From: a virus
IMG/VR virus record: IMGVR_UViG_3300027899_000044
Location: 1-32,007 of that record
Length of the DNA: 32,007 nt
Direction: 5' to 3' (one strand)
Shown in pieces: positions 1 through 8,190 of the stretch. Each line of letters opens with the position of its first letter. Positions within the stretch are counted from its first letter, which is position 1. The notes beneath the pieces are model-generated. The model was given only the letters and a program-made list of their open reading frames with translations. It ran no database searches and had not been told where the DNA came from. The position numbers were made by a program, and so were the translations under genes.

Positions 1-2
1 AG

Positions 3-155
3 AGTGACGGGGTAAAGATAAGAGGTGGTGGGCATGATTTCCCTAAGAATTCAAATCCCCTTGTATACACCTACTTCATAAATTTTTTATACCCCACAAT
101 TTCTAATACCTTCATCCAATTTTTTATATATATTTTTATAAATTGTAATACATGA
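3..155 (+). CDS. possible 3' end of an upstream gene (partial)
   Basis: This frame stays open for 50 codons from the window edge to a TGA at 153-155. That stop overlaps the terminase start codon as ATGA, the same coupling used by many gene pairs here. The terminase start has no Shine-Dalgarno site, which would fit reinitiation after this gene. Against it, the last 25 codons come from very AT-rich sequence and give a Phe/Ile/Asn-rich tail that could be chance. I do not recognise the peptide. By position it could be the end of a small terminase gene, but nothing in the residues shows that. Confidence 0.3.
   Translation, partial: SDGVKIRGGGHDFPKNSNPLVYTYFINFLYPTISNTFIQFFIYIFINCNT
43..108 (+). 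promoter_or_regulatory. AT-rich leader with composite motif shared with 24486-24540
   Basis: The leader before the terminase gene holds CTAAGAATTCAA (43-54), a TTGTATACA stretch (61-69) and AATTTCTAATA (98-108). The same 12-mer and 11-mer occur in the same order in the leader before the gene at 24553, with a TATACA stretch between them. These are two of the few intergenic spaces of any length in the window. I infer a phage promoter or activator site starting the packaging/head operon. The -35 and -10 elements are not clear enough to name. Confidence 0.4.
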
Positions 156-1423
156 TCAAGTTACCCACACTGCATTCAGGTCAGGTAGAAATCTATAAGA
201 ATAGGGCTAGGTATAATGTAGTTGCATGTGGTCGTCGATTTGGGAAAACAATACTACTTGAGACCATTGCTGCGGATTGTGCTGCTAAGGGAAAGAGGTT
301 TGGATTATTCACCCCTGAGTTTCGTCAGTTAGCGGAGCCGTTTGATCATATCCTGAACATGCTCAATCCTATTGTGAAGAGCAAGAGTTTGAACGATGGG
401 CGTATTGTGACTGTGACGGGTGGCGTGGTTGACTTCTGGAGTTTGAAGGATAACCAGTTGGCGGGTCGTGGCCGTGAGTACCATAAGATCGGTATTGACG
501 AAGCTGCCTTTACCAAAAATGGTCAGATGAACGATATCTGGCGTAAATCGATTAAACCGACCCTATTGACCACCAGAGGAGAGGCGTGGGTATGCTCTAC
601 TCCCAATGGGGCTGACCCAGATAACTTCTTCTACCAGCTTTGGCACGATGAGGAGATGGGATTTAAAACCCACCATGCCCCTACTGCGTCAAATCCGTAT
701 GTTCCTGAAGATGAATTGCTGCGCGAGCAAAAGACCGCCCATCCCTTAGTCTGGCGGCAGGAATACCTTGCCGAATTTGTTCGCTGGGATGGCGAATCGT
801 TCTTCAATGTTAACTACTTCTTGGTTAATGAGCAACCCGTTGATTATCCAGTGAAATGCGATGGTATTTTCGCTGTGATGGACTGCGCCGTGAAGTCTGG
901 ATCAGAACACGATGCCACCGCCGTGATCTATTGCGCTATCAGTCGATACGGAGAACATGAACTGATCTGGTTGGACTATGAGATGTACTCCATTGAAGCC
1001 GCGTCTCTAGAATATTTAGCCCCATCTATCATAGAACGATGCGAAAAACTAGCAGAACAGTGTCAGGCGCGTAACGGATCGCTCGGTCTGTTGGTGGAAG
1101 ACGCTGCTGGTGGTCAAGTTCTAATACAACAAGCCAAGGCAAGAGGATGGCCGATCAAACCCATTGATTCTAAGATTACCTCAAGGGGTAAGGACGAAAG
1201 AGCGATGATGGCAGGTGGTGCTGCCTACGAAGGAAGATGTAAGGTCAGTCGATATGCCTACGAAAAAACCGTTAACTGGAAGGGTAGAACGATGAACCAT
1301 CTACTCCACCAAGTCGCCACATTTAGAATTGGTGACAAAGAAGCCTATAAACGCGCAGACGATCTACTGGATTGCGCCACCTACTCAATGATAGTAGCCT
1401 TGACCGATGCGAGGACAATGTAA
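152..1423 (+). CDS. terL: terminase large subunit
   Basis: This is the packaging motor ATPase and nuclease that cuts concatemeric DNA and pumps it through the portal. The ATPase half carries Walker A GRRFGKT (residues 27-33) and a Walker B ending in the acidic pair D116-E117 (GIDEAAF). The C-terminal half looks like the RNase H-fold nuclease: an acidic residue in VMDCAV (D244), the pair in LLVEDAAGG (E316, D317) and a late LLDCATY (D407) are candidate metal ligands. At 423 residues it is of ordinary size for a compact large terminase. The ATG at 152 sits just before the expected N-terminal helix and has no Shine-Dalgarno site, so it may be coupled to an upstream gene. Its stop overlaps the portal start by one base. 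No small terminase is visible in this window. Confidence 0.95.
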   Translation: MIKLPTLHSGQVEIYKNRARYNVVACGRRFGKTILLETIAADCAAKGKRFGLFTPEFRQLAEPFDHILNMLNPIVKSKSLNDGRIVTVTGGVVDFWSLKDNQLAGRGREYHKIGIDEAAFTKNGQMNDIWRKSIKPTLLTTRGEAWVCSTPNGADPDNFFYQLWHDEEMGFKTHHAPTASNPYVPEDELLREQKTAHPLVWRQEYLAEFVRWDGESFFNVNYFLVNEQPVDYPVKCDGIFAVMDCAVKSGSEHDATAVIYCAISRYGEHELIWLDYEMYSIEAASLEYLAPSIIERCEKLAEQCQARNGSLGLLVEDAAGGQVLIQQAKARGWPIKPIDSKITSRGKDERAMMAGGAAYEGRCKVSRYAYEKTVNWKGRTMNHLLHQVATFRIGDKEAYKRADDLLDCATYSMIVALTDARTM

Positions 1424-2841
1424 TGAGTGAAGTATTTTTAAATTCGACTGCGCTGCCATCTGAGTTGGCGCAGATTCTTGAGTCGAGCAATATCCAAATT
1501 GGATCACAACTAAGCTATCAGTTGTGTAAGTTGCTATGGGAATTCCACCCACTTGCCGGAAAGATCATCGAAAAGCCTATCCGCTTGGCTTTGTCCAAAA
1601 ATAGAAAAGTCACCGTCTCTTGTGGCATCGAAGAACAGTTAGTCGAAGCATTTGAGCGTGAATGGGATCGTCTGGGAGCCACAAACCATATTCGTGACAC
1701 CATGTATCTCAGTCGAGTGTATGGCGCATCCGCAATTATCTATGGCGCTCCCAATATTCCAACAGATCAACCCATCGACCCTTGGCAGTTAGCCGATATT
1801 CCTGACTTGTACTTCAACCAACTTGATCCGTTGAACCTTGCAGGGTCAATTGTCACCAATCAGAATCCAAATTCGCCTGATTTCCAAAAACCTAATGCAA
1901 ATATCACTGCGGCAGGTCAACCCTACCATCAAAGCCGCTCTTGTACGGTTTTCTGCGGAACACCCATTTATTTGGCATTCCAAGGCTCAAGTTTCAGCTT
2001 TAGCGGTCGATCACTGTTCCTCAGAGCGTTATATCCACTGAAATCGTTCATTCAAACGATGACGGTAGACGATCTGGTATCCCTAAAAGCAGGTCTGTTG
2101 ATTGCCAAAATCCAGCAATCTGGCTCTATCGTGAACCGTCTGATGCAATCTGCAACAGGTGGTAAGCGTGAAATGCTCAAAGAAGCACAAACAGGCAATA
2201 TCCTATCTATTGATCCTGCCGAATCGATTGAATCTATCGATCTGAACAACACAGACAAGGCAATGACCACCGCCCGCAACAATATTATCGCCAATATTGC
2301 TGCTGCGTGTGATGTTCCTGCAATTCTTCTGAAAGATGAAGCCTACACCCAAGGATTTGGCGAAGGTACGGAAGATGCGAAGTCTGTTGCGCAGTATTTA
2401 GAAGCACTGCGTCACGATATGCGCCCACTGTTTGATTACTTCGACAAAATCGTTCAGCACCGCGCATGGAATCGTGAATTCTATGAAAGTTTAGCCGCAG
2501 AACACCCTGAAGAAATCGGCACGATGAGTTATGAGCAGTTCTTCTACTTTGCTCAAAACCAATTTAAAGCGACATGGCCTACCCTGATCGAAGAAAAAGA
2601 GTCCGATCGCGTACGCAGAGCCTCCGAAAAGCTAAAAGCAATGGCTGATGTCGTTCGTACTCTCGGAATTATTGTTGATCCTGAGAACAGAGCGCGTATG
2701 GTGGAATGGTTCCAAGAAAATATTAATACTATGGACATTCTGTTCCCAGCGACTATGGATTTAGACATCGAATCCATCGCTGAATACGAACCACCGCACA
2801 TGCCAAACCCAGATCACACTTCAGGTGAACAGATTGTCTAA
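1423..2841 (+). CDS. portal protein
   Basis: This is the dodecameric portal ring at the packaging vertex, through which DNA enters and leaves. The 472-residue protein follows the terminase directly, as is standard. It has the features of DUF1073-type portals: an N-terminal part with LSRVYGASAIIYG, a central segment LDPLNLAGS, and a C-terminal alpha-rich part with NNIIANIAAACDVPAILLK followed by a GFGEGTEDAK segment resembling the portal crown/stem region. I chose the ATG at 1423 (TAATG overlap with the terminase stop, GAGG at 1411-1414) over an upstream ATG at 1372 that would add 17 residues lying wholly inside terminase. Family assignment rests on pattern and gene order. Confidence 0.88.
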   Translation: MSEVFLNSTALPSELAQILESSNIQIGSQLSYQLCKLLWEFHPLAGKIIEKPIRLALSKNRKVTVSCGIEEQLVEAFEREWDRLGATNHIRDTMYLSRVYGASAIIYGAPNIPTDQPIDPWQLADIPDLYFNQLDPLNLAGSIVTNQNPNSPDFQKPNANITAAGQPYHQSRSCTVFCGTPIYLAFQGSSFSFSGRSLFLRALYPLKSFIQTMTVDDLVSLKAGLLIAKIQQSGSIVNRLMQSATGGKREMLKEAQTGNILSIDPAESIESIDLNNTDKAMTTARNNIIANIAAACDVPAILLKDEAYTQGFGEGTEDAKSVAQYLEALRHDMRPLFDYFDKIVQHRAWNREFYESLAAEHPEEIGTMSYEQFFYFAQNQFKATWPTLIEEKESDRVRRASEKLKAMADVVRTLGIIVDPENRARMVEWFQENINTMDILFPATMDLDIESIAEYEPPHMPNPDHTSGEQIV

Positions 2842-3637
2842 ATCTTTCTTCCAAGTGCTGACGGAAGCAATCGCGCACTTCATCCAGTACGGATATAGTT
2901 CGCAAAAGGAGTTAAACCTATGGGTAAAGCTCCTCAAATCCGCTATAGGAAGACAACTCGGCTCGCCAGTACAAACGGAGCAGATGGTTACACGTGCGCT
3001 CAAAGGCGTTTATAGACGGCAGGTGACGCTACACGGAATCATCAAAGTACATGAGGGTGTGTCTAAATTTAGCGTGGATAAACTTAAACCAACGATGCGC
3101 CGCGAACTGGAAAGAAGAATTTTAGCCAGTGCAAATCTTATAAAACTAAATCGCGAATCCGCTATCGCATCTACATTGCGACGTTTTGAAGGGTGGGCGA
3201 CCAGTATCCCTAAAGGCGGCAGTCAGGCTGTAGACGTAAACAAAGAAAAGAAGGATATCCGCAAGGCGATCACAAAACTCACCTATCAAGAGCGTCGAGT
3301 CATTGTCGATCAAGGTCAGAAGTTTGCCGCTTCATTGAATGCGGTTGTGGCTAAAGAGAACAAAGCCATCGCTGCCAAATGGCGAAGCCGCTGGAGAACG
3401 AAAGGGTACGACTACCGCGAAGATCACAAAGAACGTGACGAAAACGTGTATGCAATTGCCGACAACTGGGCTATTCGACAGGGGTTGATGAAGGCAGGAG
3501 AATGTGGATACACTCAAGACATAACGCAACCAGCAGAAGAAATCAACTGTCAGTGTCGTTATACGTATATCTATTCCATTAACGATTTACCGCCAGAGAT
3601 GTTGACTGAGAAAGGCCGACAATTACTAGGAAAATAA
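2825..3637 (+). CDS. MuF-like head morphogenesis protein
   Basis: This is a minor head protein of the SPP1 gp7/Mu gpF class, normally found between portal and protease and packaged in a few copies near the portal. The body (270 residues) is basic and helical. The C-terminal third has the family pattern: a charged YREDHKERDENVYA segment, then GYTQDITQPAEEINCQCRY, where the closing N-C-x-C-R is the hallmark. The GTG at 2825 overlaps the portal gene by 17 bases and lacks a good ribosome site. A TTG at 2834, three codons later, has AGGTG (2823-2827) six bases upstream and may be the true start. No ATG lies nearby. The stop overlaps the next gene as TAATG. Confidence 0.8.
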   Translation: MNRLSKSFFQVLTEAIAHFIQYGYSSQKELNLWVKLLKSAIGRQLGSPVQTEQMVTRALKGVYRRQVTLHGIIKVHEGVSKFSVDKLKPTMRRELERRILASANLIKLNRESAIASTLRRFEGWATSIPKGGSQAVDVNKEKKDIRKAITKLTYQERRVIVDQGQKFAASLNAVVAKENKAIAAKWRSRWRTKGYDYREDHKERDENVYAIADNWAIRQGLMKAGECGYTQDITQPAEEINCQCRYTYIYSINDLPPEMLTEKGRQLLGK

Positions 3638-5520
3638 TGCCTACAAAATCTGCTGCACAAGAACGCCTCATGCAAGGGGTCGCGCACAATCCTGAATTCG
3701 CTAAGAAGATGGGCATTCCTCAAAGCGTTGGTAAAGAATTTGTCGATCAGAGTTTGCTTACTCCACGAGTAGCAGATGATGTTTCACATGAAACAATGCC
3801 TATTGATCCTCAAGGTGGTGCGCATGGTCGTGCCGCTGGGATCATGTTTATGACTGAGGCTGGAGAAATCCTTCTAATGCGCCGAGGAAACGGCGGGGAT
3901 TATCCATTTACATTCGGGTTGGCGGGTGGTCATCAAGAGCACGGAGAAACTCTGGAAGAATGCGCCCGACGCGAAGCAGAAGAAGAAACTGGACTAAAAT
4001 ATAACGGTCACTTGGATTTAATACACGACGATGGTCAATTTGCGACCTATATAGCTAAAATTAAAGAGCCCTTTGAGGTTAAGTTGTGTGATGAATCCAC
4101 AGGCTTTGTGTGGTGTAAACCAGAGAATGCCCCGCATCCACTGCATCCTAGTCTAGCAGTGTCCATGAGAGTTGCGGCCGCCAACACCGAATTTGACGTT
4201 GCTCAATTGATTTCTGAAGGCATTCTGACCTCTCCACAGGTCTATGCGAACATGCACCTGCTTGCAATCCGCATCACAGGGACTGGTTTAGCCTACAGAA
4301 GCTCTATGGGAGAACACGTATGGCGCGATCAGTCGCTATACCTGAATGAAGAATTTCTAAAACGCTGCAATGGCTTGATGGTGATTATGGATCACCCTGA
4401 TGGCGCAATTTTAGATACCAAAGAATTTAAAGACCGAGCGATTGGCTCAATCATGCTTCCCTACATTAAAGGGGATGAAGTTTGGGGCATCGCTAAGGTC
4501 TACGATGAAGCCGCAATGCAAGAAATCTGCGAAGGCGACATCTCAACGAGTCCAAGTGTGGTGTTTGACGAAACATCTGAGAACATCACGCTTAAAACAC
4601 AGGAAGGCGACCCGCTTCTTATTGAAGGCCGAGCATTCCTGCTAGATCACATTGCCATAGTAACCAAGAAACGTGGTTCCCGTGGCGTATGGGATAAGGG
4701 CGGTGCGCCAACAGGCGTTGAACTTAACAATCCAGAGGTAATACCTATGACTGATGTAGCTGTAAAGGCAGATGCGTCTGGCGATAAGCTAGACAAACTG
4801 CTGTCAATGATGACCAGCCTAAGTGCGCGGATCGATGCGTTGGAACATGTTCCAGCCGCCCCGCTTGCAAAGGCTTCTGATGACGAAGATGCGAAGAAAG
4901 ACGACGATGCGAAGAAAGATGATGATTCTTTGCACATGGAAAAGAAAGATGATGATGCCAAGAAAGATGAAGACGACTTTGATCACAAGATGGTGAAAGT
5001 TGCCGACAAGAAGCGTAAAGACGCTGAAGGCTCACATCCTGCTGAAGAAAAAGAACACGCTGGCGAAATGCGTCCTGATGACGACGAAGAAGCCGCTAAG
5101 CACGAAGACGAAAAGCACACCAAGATGGCTGATTATCAAGCTAAGGCTGATTCAGTATTGGCTGCTTTCGGTAAATCTGCTTCTCGCCCACTCCAAGGCG
5201 AAAGCGTACAGGCTTACCGTACTCGCTTGCTGCGTGGCCTTCAGGGTTACAGCGATTCTTACAAGTCGGTTAACTTGCGTAGCGTTAAAGATGCTGCTCT
5301 GTTCGATATCATCGAAAAGCAAATTCTTGCTGATGCAAAAGCCGCTGCTAAGTCTCCAGTAGCCTATGGTGATGCGCTGGTTGAACACCGCACACTGGAT
5401 CGCGCTGGCCGTACAGTTAGCACGTTCACGGGTTCTGTCTCTGCTTGGTTAGACCAATTCAAGGTTGCCCCTATGCGTTGTACAGAGTTCAACACTCCTA
5501 ACGTCAACAAATATCGCTAA
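3637..5520 (+). CDS. Nudix domain - prohead protease - scaffold fusion protein
   Basis: This 627-residue polyprotein has four parts. Residues 1-38 carry a peptide often seen at the start of phage head proteins (SAAQERLMQGVAHNPEFAKK). Residues about 65-190 are a Nudix hydrolase with a complete Nudix box G98-x5-E104-x7-R112-E-A-E-E-E-T-G-L120, so it should bind metal and split a nucleoside-diphosphate-linked substrate. Residues about 200-365 match DUF2213/XkdF-type putative serine proteases, with a candidate catalytic His in MDHPDG (near 252) and Ser in STSPS (near 302). Residues about 395-500 are an extreme Asp/Lys/Glu/His-rich stretch typical of scaffolds, followed by a helical tail. Position between MuF and capsid genes supports a role in head assembly. 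The Nudix role is unknown. Confidence 0.82.
   Translation: MPTKSAAQERLMQGVAHNPEFAKKMGIPQSVGKEFVDQSLLTPRVADDVSHETMPIDPQGGAHGRAAGIMFMTEAGEILLMRRGNGGDYPFTFGLAGGHQEHGETLEECARREAEEETGLKYNGHLDLIHDDGQFATYIAKIKEPFEVKLCDESTGFVWCKPENAPHPLHPSLAVSMRVAAANTEFDVAQLISEGILTSPQVYANMHLLAIRITGTGLAYRSSMGEHVWRDQSLYLNEEFLKRCNGLMVIMDHPDGAILDTKEFKDRAIGSIMLPYIKGDEVWGIAKVYDEAAMQEICEGDISTSPSVVFDETSENITLKTQEGDPLLIEGRAFLLDHIAIVTKKRGSRGVWDKGGAPTGVELNNPEVIPMTDVAVKADASGDKLDKLLSMMTSLSARIDALEHVPAAPLAKASDDEDAKKDDDAKKDDDSLHMEKKDDDAKKDEDDFDHKMVKVADKKRKDAEGSHPAEEKEHAGEMRPDDDEEAAKHEDEKHTKMADYQAKADSVLAAFGKSASRPLQGESVQAYRTRLLRGLQGYSDSYKSVNLRSVKDAALFDIIEKQILADAKAAAKSPVAYGDALVEHRTLDRAGRTVSTFTGSVSAWLDQFKVAPMRCTEFNTPNVNKYR
4747..5520 (+). 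CDS. probable nested scaffold protein (in-frame internal start)
   Basis: An ATG at codon 371 of the protease gene is preceded by AGAGG (4734-4738) with an 8-base gap, a better ribosome site than that of the parent gene. Translation from here gives a 257-residue protein that starts just after the protease domain with MTDVAVKADASGDKLDKLLS. It holds a short coiled coil (residues about 10-35), the acidic/lysine repeat and the helical C-terminus. Lambda C/Nu3 is the known precedent: protease and scaffold share a C-terminus and the scaffold is made from an internal start. That this phage does the same is inferred from the ribosome site and the domain boundary. Confidence 0.6.
   Translation: MTDVAVKADASGDKLDKLLSMMTSLSARIDALEHVPAAPLAKASDDEDAKKDDDAKKDDDSLHMEKKDDDAKKDEDDFDHKMVKVADKKRKDAEGSHPAEEKEHAGEMRPDDDEEAAKHEDEKHTKMADYQAKADSVLAAFGKSASRPLQGESVQAYRTRLLRGLQGYSDSYKSVNLRSVKDAALFDIIEKQILADAKAAAKSPVAYGDALVEHRTLDRAGRTVSTFTGSVSAWLDQFKVAPMRCTEFNTPNVNKYR
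4885..4976 (+). repeat. low-complexity Asp/Lys repeat inside the scaffold region
   Basis: A degenerate 15-base unit (roughly GATGCGAAGAAAGAC) recurs about four times and encodes iterated D-D-D-A-K-K blocks. Such runs are common in phage scaffolds and expand or shrink by slippage. The same low complexity creates long but meaningless open frames on the opposite strand. Confidence 0.7.
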
Positions 5521-5534
5521 GGTAGGTATCTAAC

Positions 5535-6143
5535 ATGCCAAGTTCAATTTCTCTAACTCCAATGCAGACGACCACTGCTGCTGGCTTGTTTCAAGTCAAC
5601 TCTGCTGGTTTTACGCAAGGTGATGCACAGGACGATCCTGCCATTAAGTTCCAACTTGTTGGTGGCGTATTGTCTGCAAGCGCAACTACTCCAATTTGGG
5701 GTGGTATTCCTATTAAGGAATTAATTCCTGCTGCAACTGCTGGTAACAACATGGCTTTGGGTAGCACTGTTATCCAAGCTGCTTCATATGCTGATGTTAA
5801 CGGCTTCTGCGTATACAATCAGGCTTATGGCGGTATCACTACCCCACAAAGCACTGCTCCATTGTTCTCTGCTGGTATGAGTGTTAACTACTACCGCATG
5901 GGTTCTGGCGCACGCATTCCTCTGCCTATTGATCCTACTCTAGTATCATTAGACGGCGGTCAGATCAGTCAGCAAGTGTCTTGGGACTTTACCAATAACA
6001 AAATTATTGCGTATAGCACTACTGCACTACCTGTTAAGATTCTGAAGATTGTTACCTCGAACAACCTGTTGGTTTCTTACAACGGTACGACGGGTAACGC
6101 AAACTGGACAAGCACTGGCGCACTCGCCTTGTGCCTGATTTAA
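5535..6143 (+). CDS. probable capsid decoration (cement) protein
   Basis: This 202-residue protein lies between scaffold and major capsid genes, the usual place for decoration or head-stabilising proteins. It is rich in Gly, Ala, Ser, Thr and short beta strands, has few charged residues, and contains an aromatic FCVYNQAYGG segment. No enzyme motif, signal peptide or membrane segment is seen. The ATG at 5535 is preceded by AAGGTAGG, a good ribosome site, and the gene is separated by only 13 bases from the capsid gene. Function is inferred from position and composition. A head-fibre base is the main alternative. Confidence 0.55.
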   Translation: MPSSISLTPMQTTTAAGLFQVNSAGFTQGDAQDDPAIKFQLVGGVLSASATTPIWGGIPIKELIPAATAGNNMALGSTVIQAASYADVNGFCVYNQAYGGITTPQSTAPLFSAGMSVNYYRMGSGARIPLPIDPTLVSLDGGQISQQVSWDFTNNKIIAYSTTALPVKILKIVTSNNLLVSYNGTTGNANWTSTGALALCLI

Positions 6144-6156
6144 GAGGTAAACAACA

Positions 6157-7182
6157 ATGAGTGCATTTGCTCCTAGTTATGTAACAGTCAATCCAAACCA
6201 CATGCTGCCTGAATTGATCATGCAGTATAGTTTGGCTTCTGGCGCTTTCTCTACGCTTGCGTCTGAGAACCCAATGCCACGCTTGGGCGAAGCTGATCTT
6301 TACGTCTATGCACGTAAGGTTCAGTTGACCAGCCAAGTTGCTGTTAATCAATCAATGGCTAATCAGTTGCCTTCAGCTTCTGTTGTGCCATCAATGATCA
6401 GCACTGCAACTTACCGCATCAATACCCGTTCACAATATGACGGTTTTGATGAAACGGCTGCTAGTCATTGGAACGTAGCCCTTCCTGAAGCCATGCGTTT
6501 AGCCGCCCGTCAGGGTATTGCTCAACAGTTGCGTAATGCTCTGTTGTACGGCTTCAACGCTGCTAACGGCGAAGGTCTATTGAACGCAACAGGTGTTACC
6601 GCCATCAACCTTGGTTCTGATAGCAATGGCAACACTGGTTATAGCACATGGGATTCGGGTCAGTTGGCTCAGTTCCTGTTGAATATGATCGGTACTTTGA
6701 AGACCAACACTTTGCAGATCGGTCAGCCGCTCCGCTTGGTGTTCTTGGCTCCTCAGCGTTTCATTAGCCAAATCAGCTACTCTGGTGTAGTTAGCCTGAC
6801 TCAATTCCAACGCGTAGGCGCTGGTGTTGAAACGGCTGCTGGCTTGGTAGAAACCGTTGCTAAGTGGGCTGGCGGTGATACCGTTGAGTTCGCTGTTGAC
6901 GATACTTTGATTGGTCAAGGTTCTGGCGGTACAGATGCGATCATCCTGATTGCTCCTGAACTGAAAGTGCCAAAAGCTAACAGTGTTGTTAACACCAACG
7001 CTTTTGCTACGCTTGCTCCAAATCTGACGGCCACTAGCCTGATGCTTTGCGACATGGCTGCTCCTCGTGAAATCCCAACGCCACTTCCTGATGGCGCGAT
7101 TACCACGCTGTACAGCCTCCGTACTACTTCTGGTTGGGCTATCCGTCCTGAAGCAGTTTCGGTACTATCTGCCGCGTACTAA
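6157..7182 (+). CDS. major capsid protein (DUF2184-like)
   Basis: This 341-residue protein should form the hexamers and pentamers of the head shell. It resembles the DUF2184 family of HK97-fold coat proteins: an N-terminal segment with LYVYARKVQLTSQ, a central stretch with LPEAMRLAARQGIAQQLRNALLYG (helix leading to the E-loop/P-domain) and a C-terminal part with PREIPTPLPDGA and TTSGWAIRPEAVSVLS. It has the Ala/Gly/Asn-rich bias of abundant structural proteins, an AGAGGT-type ribosome site, and is followed by a terminator. There is no obvious N-terminal propeptide, so cleavage by the upstream protease cannot be predicted. Confidence 0.85.
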   Translation: MSAFAPSYVTVNPNHMLPELIMQYSLASGAFSTLASENPMPRLGEADLYVYARKVQLTSQVAVNQSMANQLPSASVVPSMISTATYRINTRSQYDGFDETAASHWNVALPEAMRLAARQGIAQQLRNALLYGFNAANGEGLLNATGVTAINLGSDSNGNTGYSTWDSGQLAQFLLNMIGTLKTNTLQIGQPLRLVFLAPQRFISQISYSGVVSLTQFQRVGAGVETAAGLVETVAKWAGGDTVEFAVDDTLIGQGSGGTDAIILIAPELKVPKANSVVNTNAFATLAPNLTATSLMLCDMAAPREIPTPLPDGAITTLYSLRTTSGWAIRPEAVSVLSAAY

Positions 7183-7190
7183 CGCAACCT

Positions 7191-7222
7191 GCCGCCTCTG
7201 AAATACGGGGCGGCTCCTTTTT
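7191..7222 (+). terminator. intrinsic terminator after the capsid gene
   Basis: An 8-bp GC-rich stem (GCCGCCTC 7191-7198 with GGGGCGGC 7207-7214, one G-T wobble) closes an 8-base loop and is followed by TCCTTTTT. It starts 8 bases after the capsid stop. No obvious promoter lies between it and the next gene at 7238, so downstream genes are probably reached by read-through. Confidence 0.8.
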
Positions 7223-7237
7223 ACATCGGGGGATGTT

Positions 7238-7744
7238 ATGAATCTTTACATTGCCAATTGCTCCAAATCTGATTTTATTTTCACTTACATGCTGGTGGAA
7301 AACCCACGCCCGTTTCATCATAAGATTCGTGCTGGCGCACAGATTTGTTTAACTGTAGAGCAGATTGAGGCTGACCAAATCATCAAGCAGCATTCTATTT
7401 ACGGAATGCAACCTGCTGATAAGGTCGGTAAAGGCTTTGCTGGCTTGGCTTATCGCATTGGTAAACCAATCTCTGTAGAAGCCATTGAAGCTGGTATTAG
7501 TCAGAAAGATCAGGAAAACATCGAACGGGCATTAGAAACCCGTAAAAATACGGCAGCAGCTACTGACCACATTCTGCAAGAAAAAGCGCGTGAATTTGGT
7601 TCCAAGCAGACTGCTCCGTTAGAAATTGAGATTGTTGAAGAAAAACGTAATCCAGTGGATCAAACCGCAGGATTTAATGAAACTATTCAGGTTGTTAAGC
7701 AGGGCTTAACGCCTGAGAAACCTAAAAAGAAACGCGCAGCCTAA
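7238..7744 (+). CDS. hypothetical protein after the capsid gene
   Basis: This 168-residue protein is not recognised. It starts at an ATG with a strong GGGGGA ribosome site directly after the capsid terminator. The N-terminal 80 residues look folded (MNLYIANCSKSDFIFTYMLV, then a KIRAGAQ/LTVEQIEADQIIKQH segment). The C-terminal half is charged, probably helical or disordered, and ends in a basic PKKKRAA tail. No membrane or enzyme motif is seen. Its place between capsid and connector genes, and the TAATG overlap with the next gene, suggest a virion or head-completion role, possibly as a DNA- or neck-contacting protein. Confidence 0.7.
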   Translation: MNLYIANCSKSDFIFTYMLVENPRPFHHKIRAGAQICLTVEQIEADQIIKQHSIYGMQPADKVGKGFAGLAYRIGKPISVEAIEAGISQKDQENIERALETRKNTAAATDHILQEKAREFGSKQTAPLEIEIVEEKRNPVDQTAGFNETIQVVKQGLTPEKPKKKRAA

Positions 7745-8190
7745 TGGACACGACCCCAACACTATCCGGCTTTGTAAATTTCTGTAGAAATGTCGTAGGT
7801 ATTTCTGTTATTGAAATGCCGGATGGTGATGCGGGCTTTTTGAATTCATATACAGTTGCGCTGGAATGGATTCCAATCAATATCAGCGATTACAGCCCCA
7901 CGTTATATACCTTAGCCGTATACAACTGGGGCGCTTCTTTATTGATTCAATTTCAGCAAGATCAGGTTGGACAAGTATTTTTTACCAACGCCAGAAGTTC
8001 ATTTGGCGTAAATAATTTCATGGCTGGCGTGATCAACTACGCTTCCAACGACGCTACTAATCAAAGCATGACTGTCGGTAAAGGTCTATCCAATATGACT
8101 TTGACAGATTTGCAGCGCGTTAAAGACCCCTATGGTAGACAGGCTTTAGCAATACTTCAGGACTTGGGTACGCTCTGGGGGATGACTTGA
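7744..8190 (+). CDS. probable head-tail connector protein
   Basis: This 148-residue protein follows the previous gene by TAATG and overlaps the next. It has segments such as LYTLAVYNWGASLLI and a C-terminal LSNMTLTDLQRVKDPYGRQALAIL that resemble the helical adaptors that dock under the portal. Distance from the capsid gene and position before the tail genes also fit an adaptor or head-completion protein. I see no motif that names a specific family, so the call rests mainly on gene order. Confidence 0.55.
   Translation: MDTTPTLSGFVNFCRNVVGISVIEMPDGDAGFLNSYTVALEWIPINISDYSPTLYTLAVYNWGASLLIQFQQDQVGQVFFTNARSSFGVNNFMAGVINYASNDATNQSMTVGKGLSNMTLTDLQRVKDPYGRQALAILQDLGTLWGMT

Noticed and set aside
64-151. 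Iterated TATAC/AATAC words in the first leader (64, 88, 105, 147)
   Set aside because: Spacing is irregular (24, 17, 42) and the words are short in AT-rich sequence, so I do not call them iterons.
4647-5035. Long minus-strand open frames rich in Ser and Phe opposite the scaffold region
   Set aside because: They mirror the repetitive Asp/Lys codons of the scaffold. Composition is low-complexity and there is no ribosome site or motif.
5000-5362. Plus-strand 120-codon frame inside the scaffold gene
   Set aside because: Shadow frame of the real gene, Lys/Leu/Ser-biased with no recognisable protein pattern.
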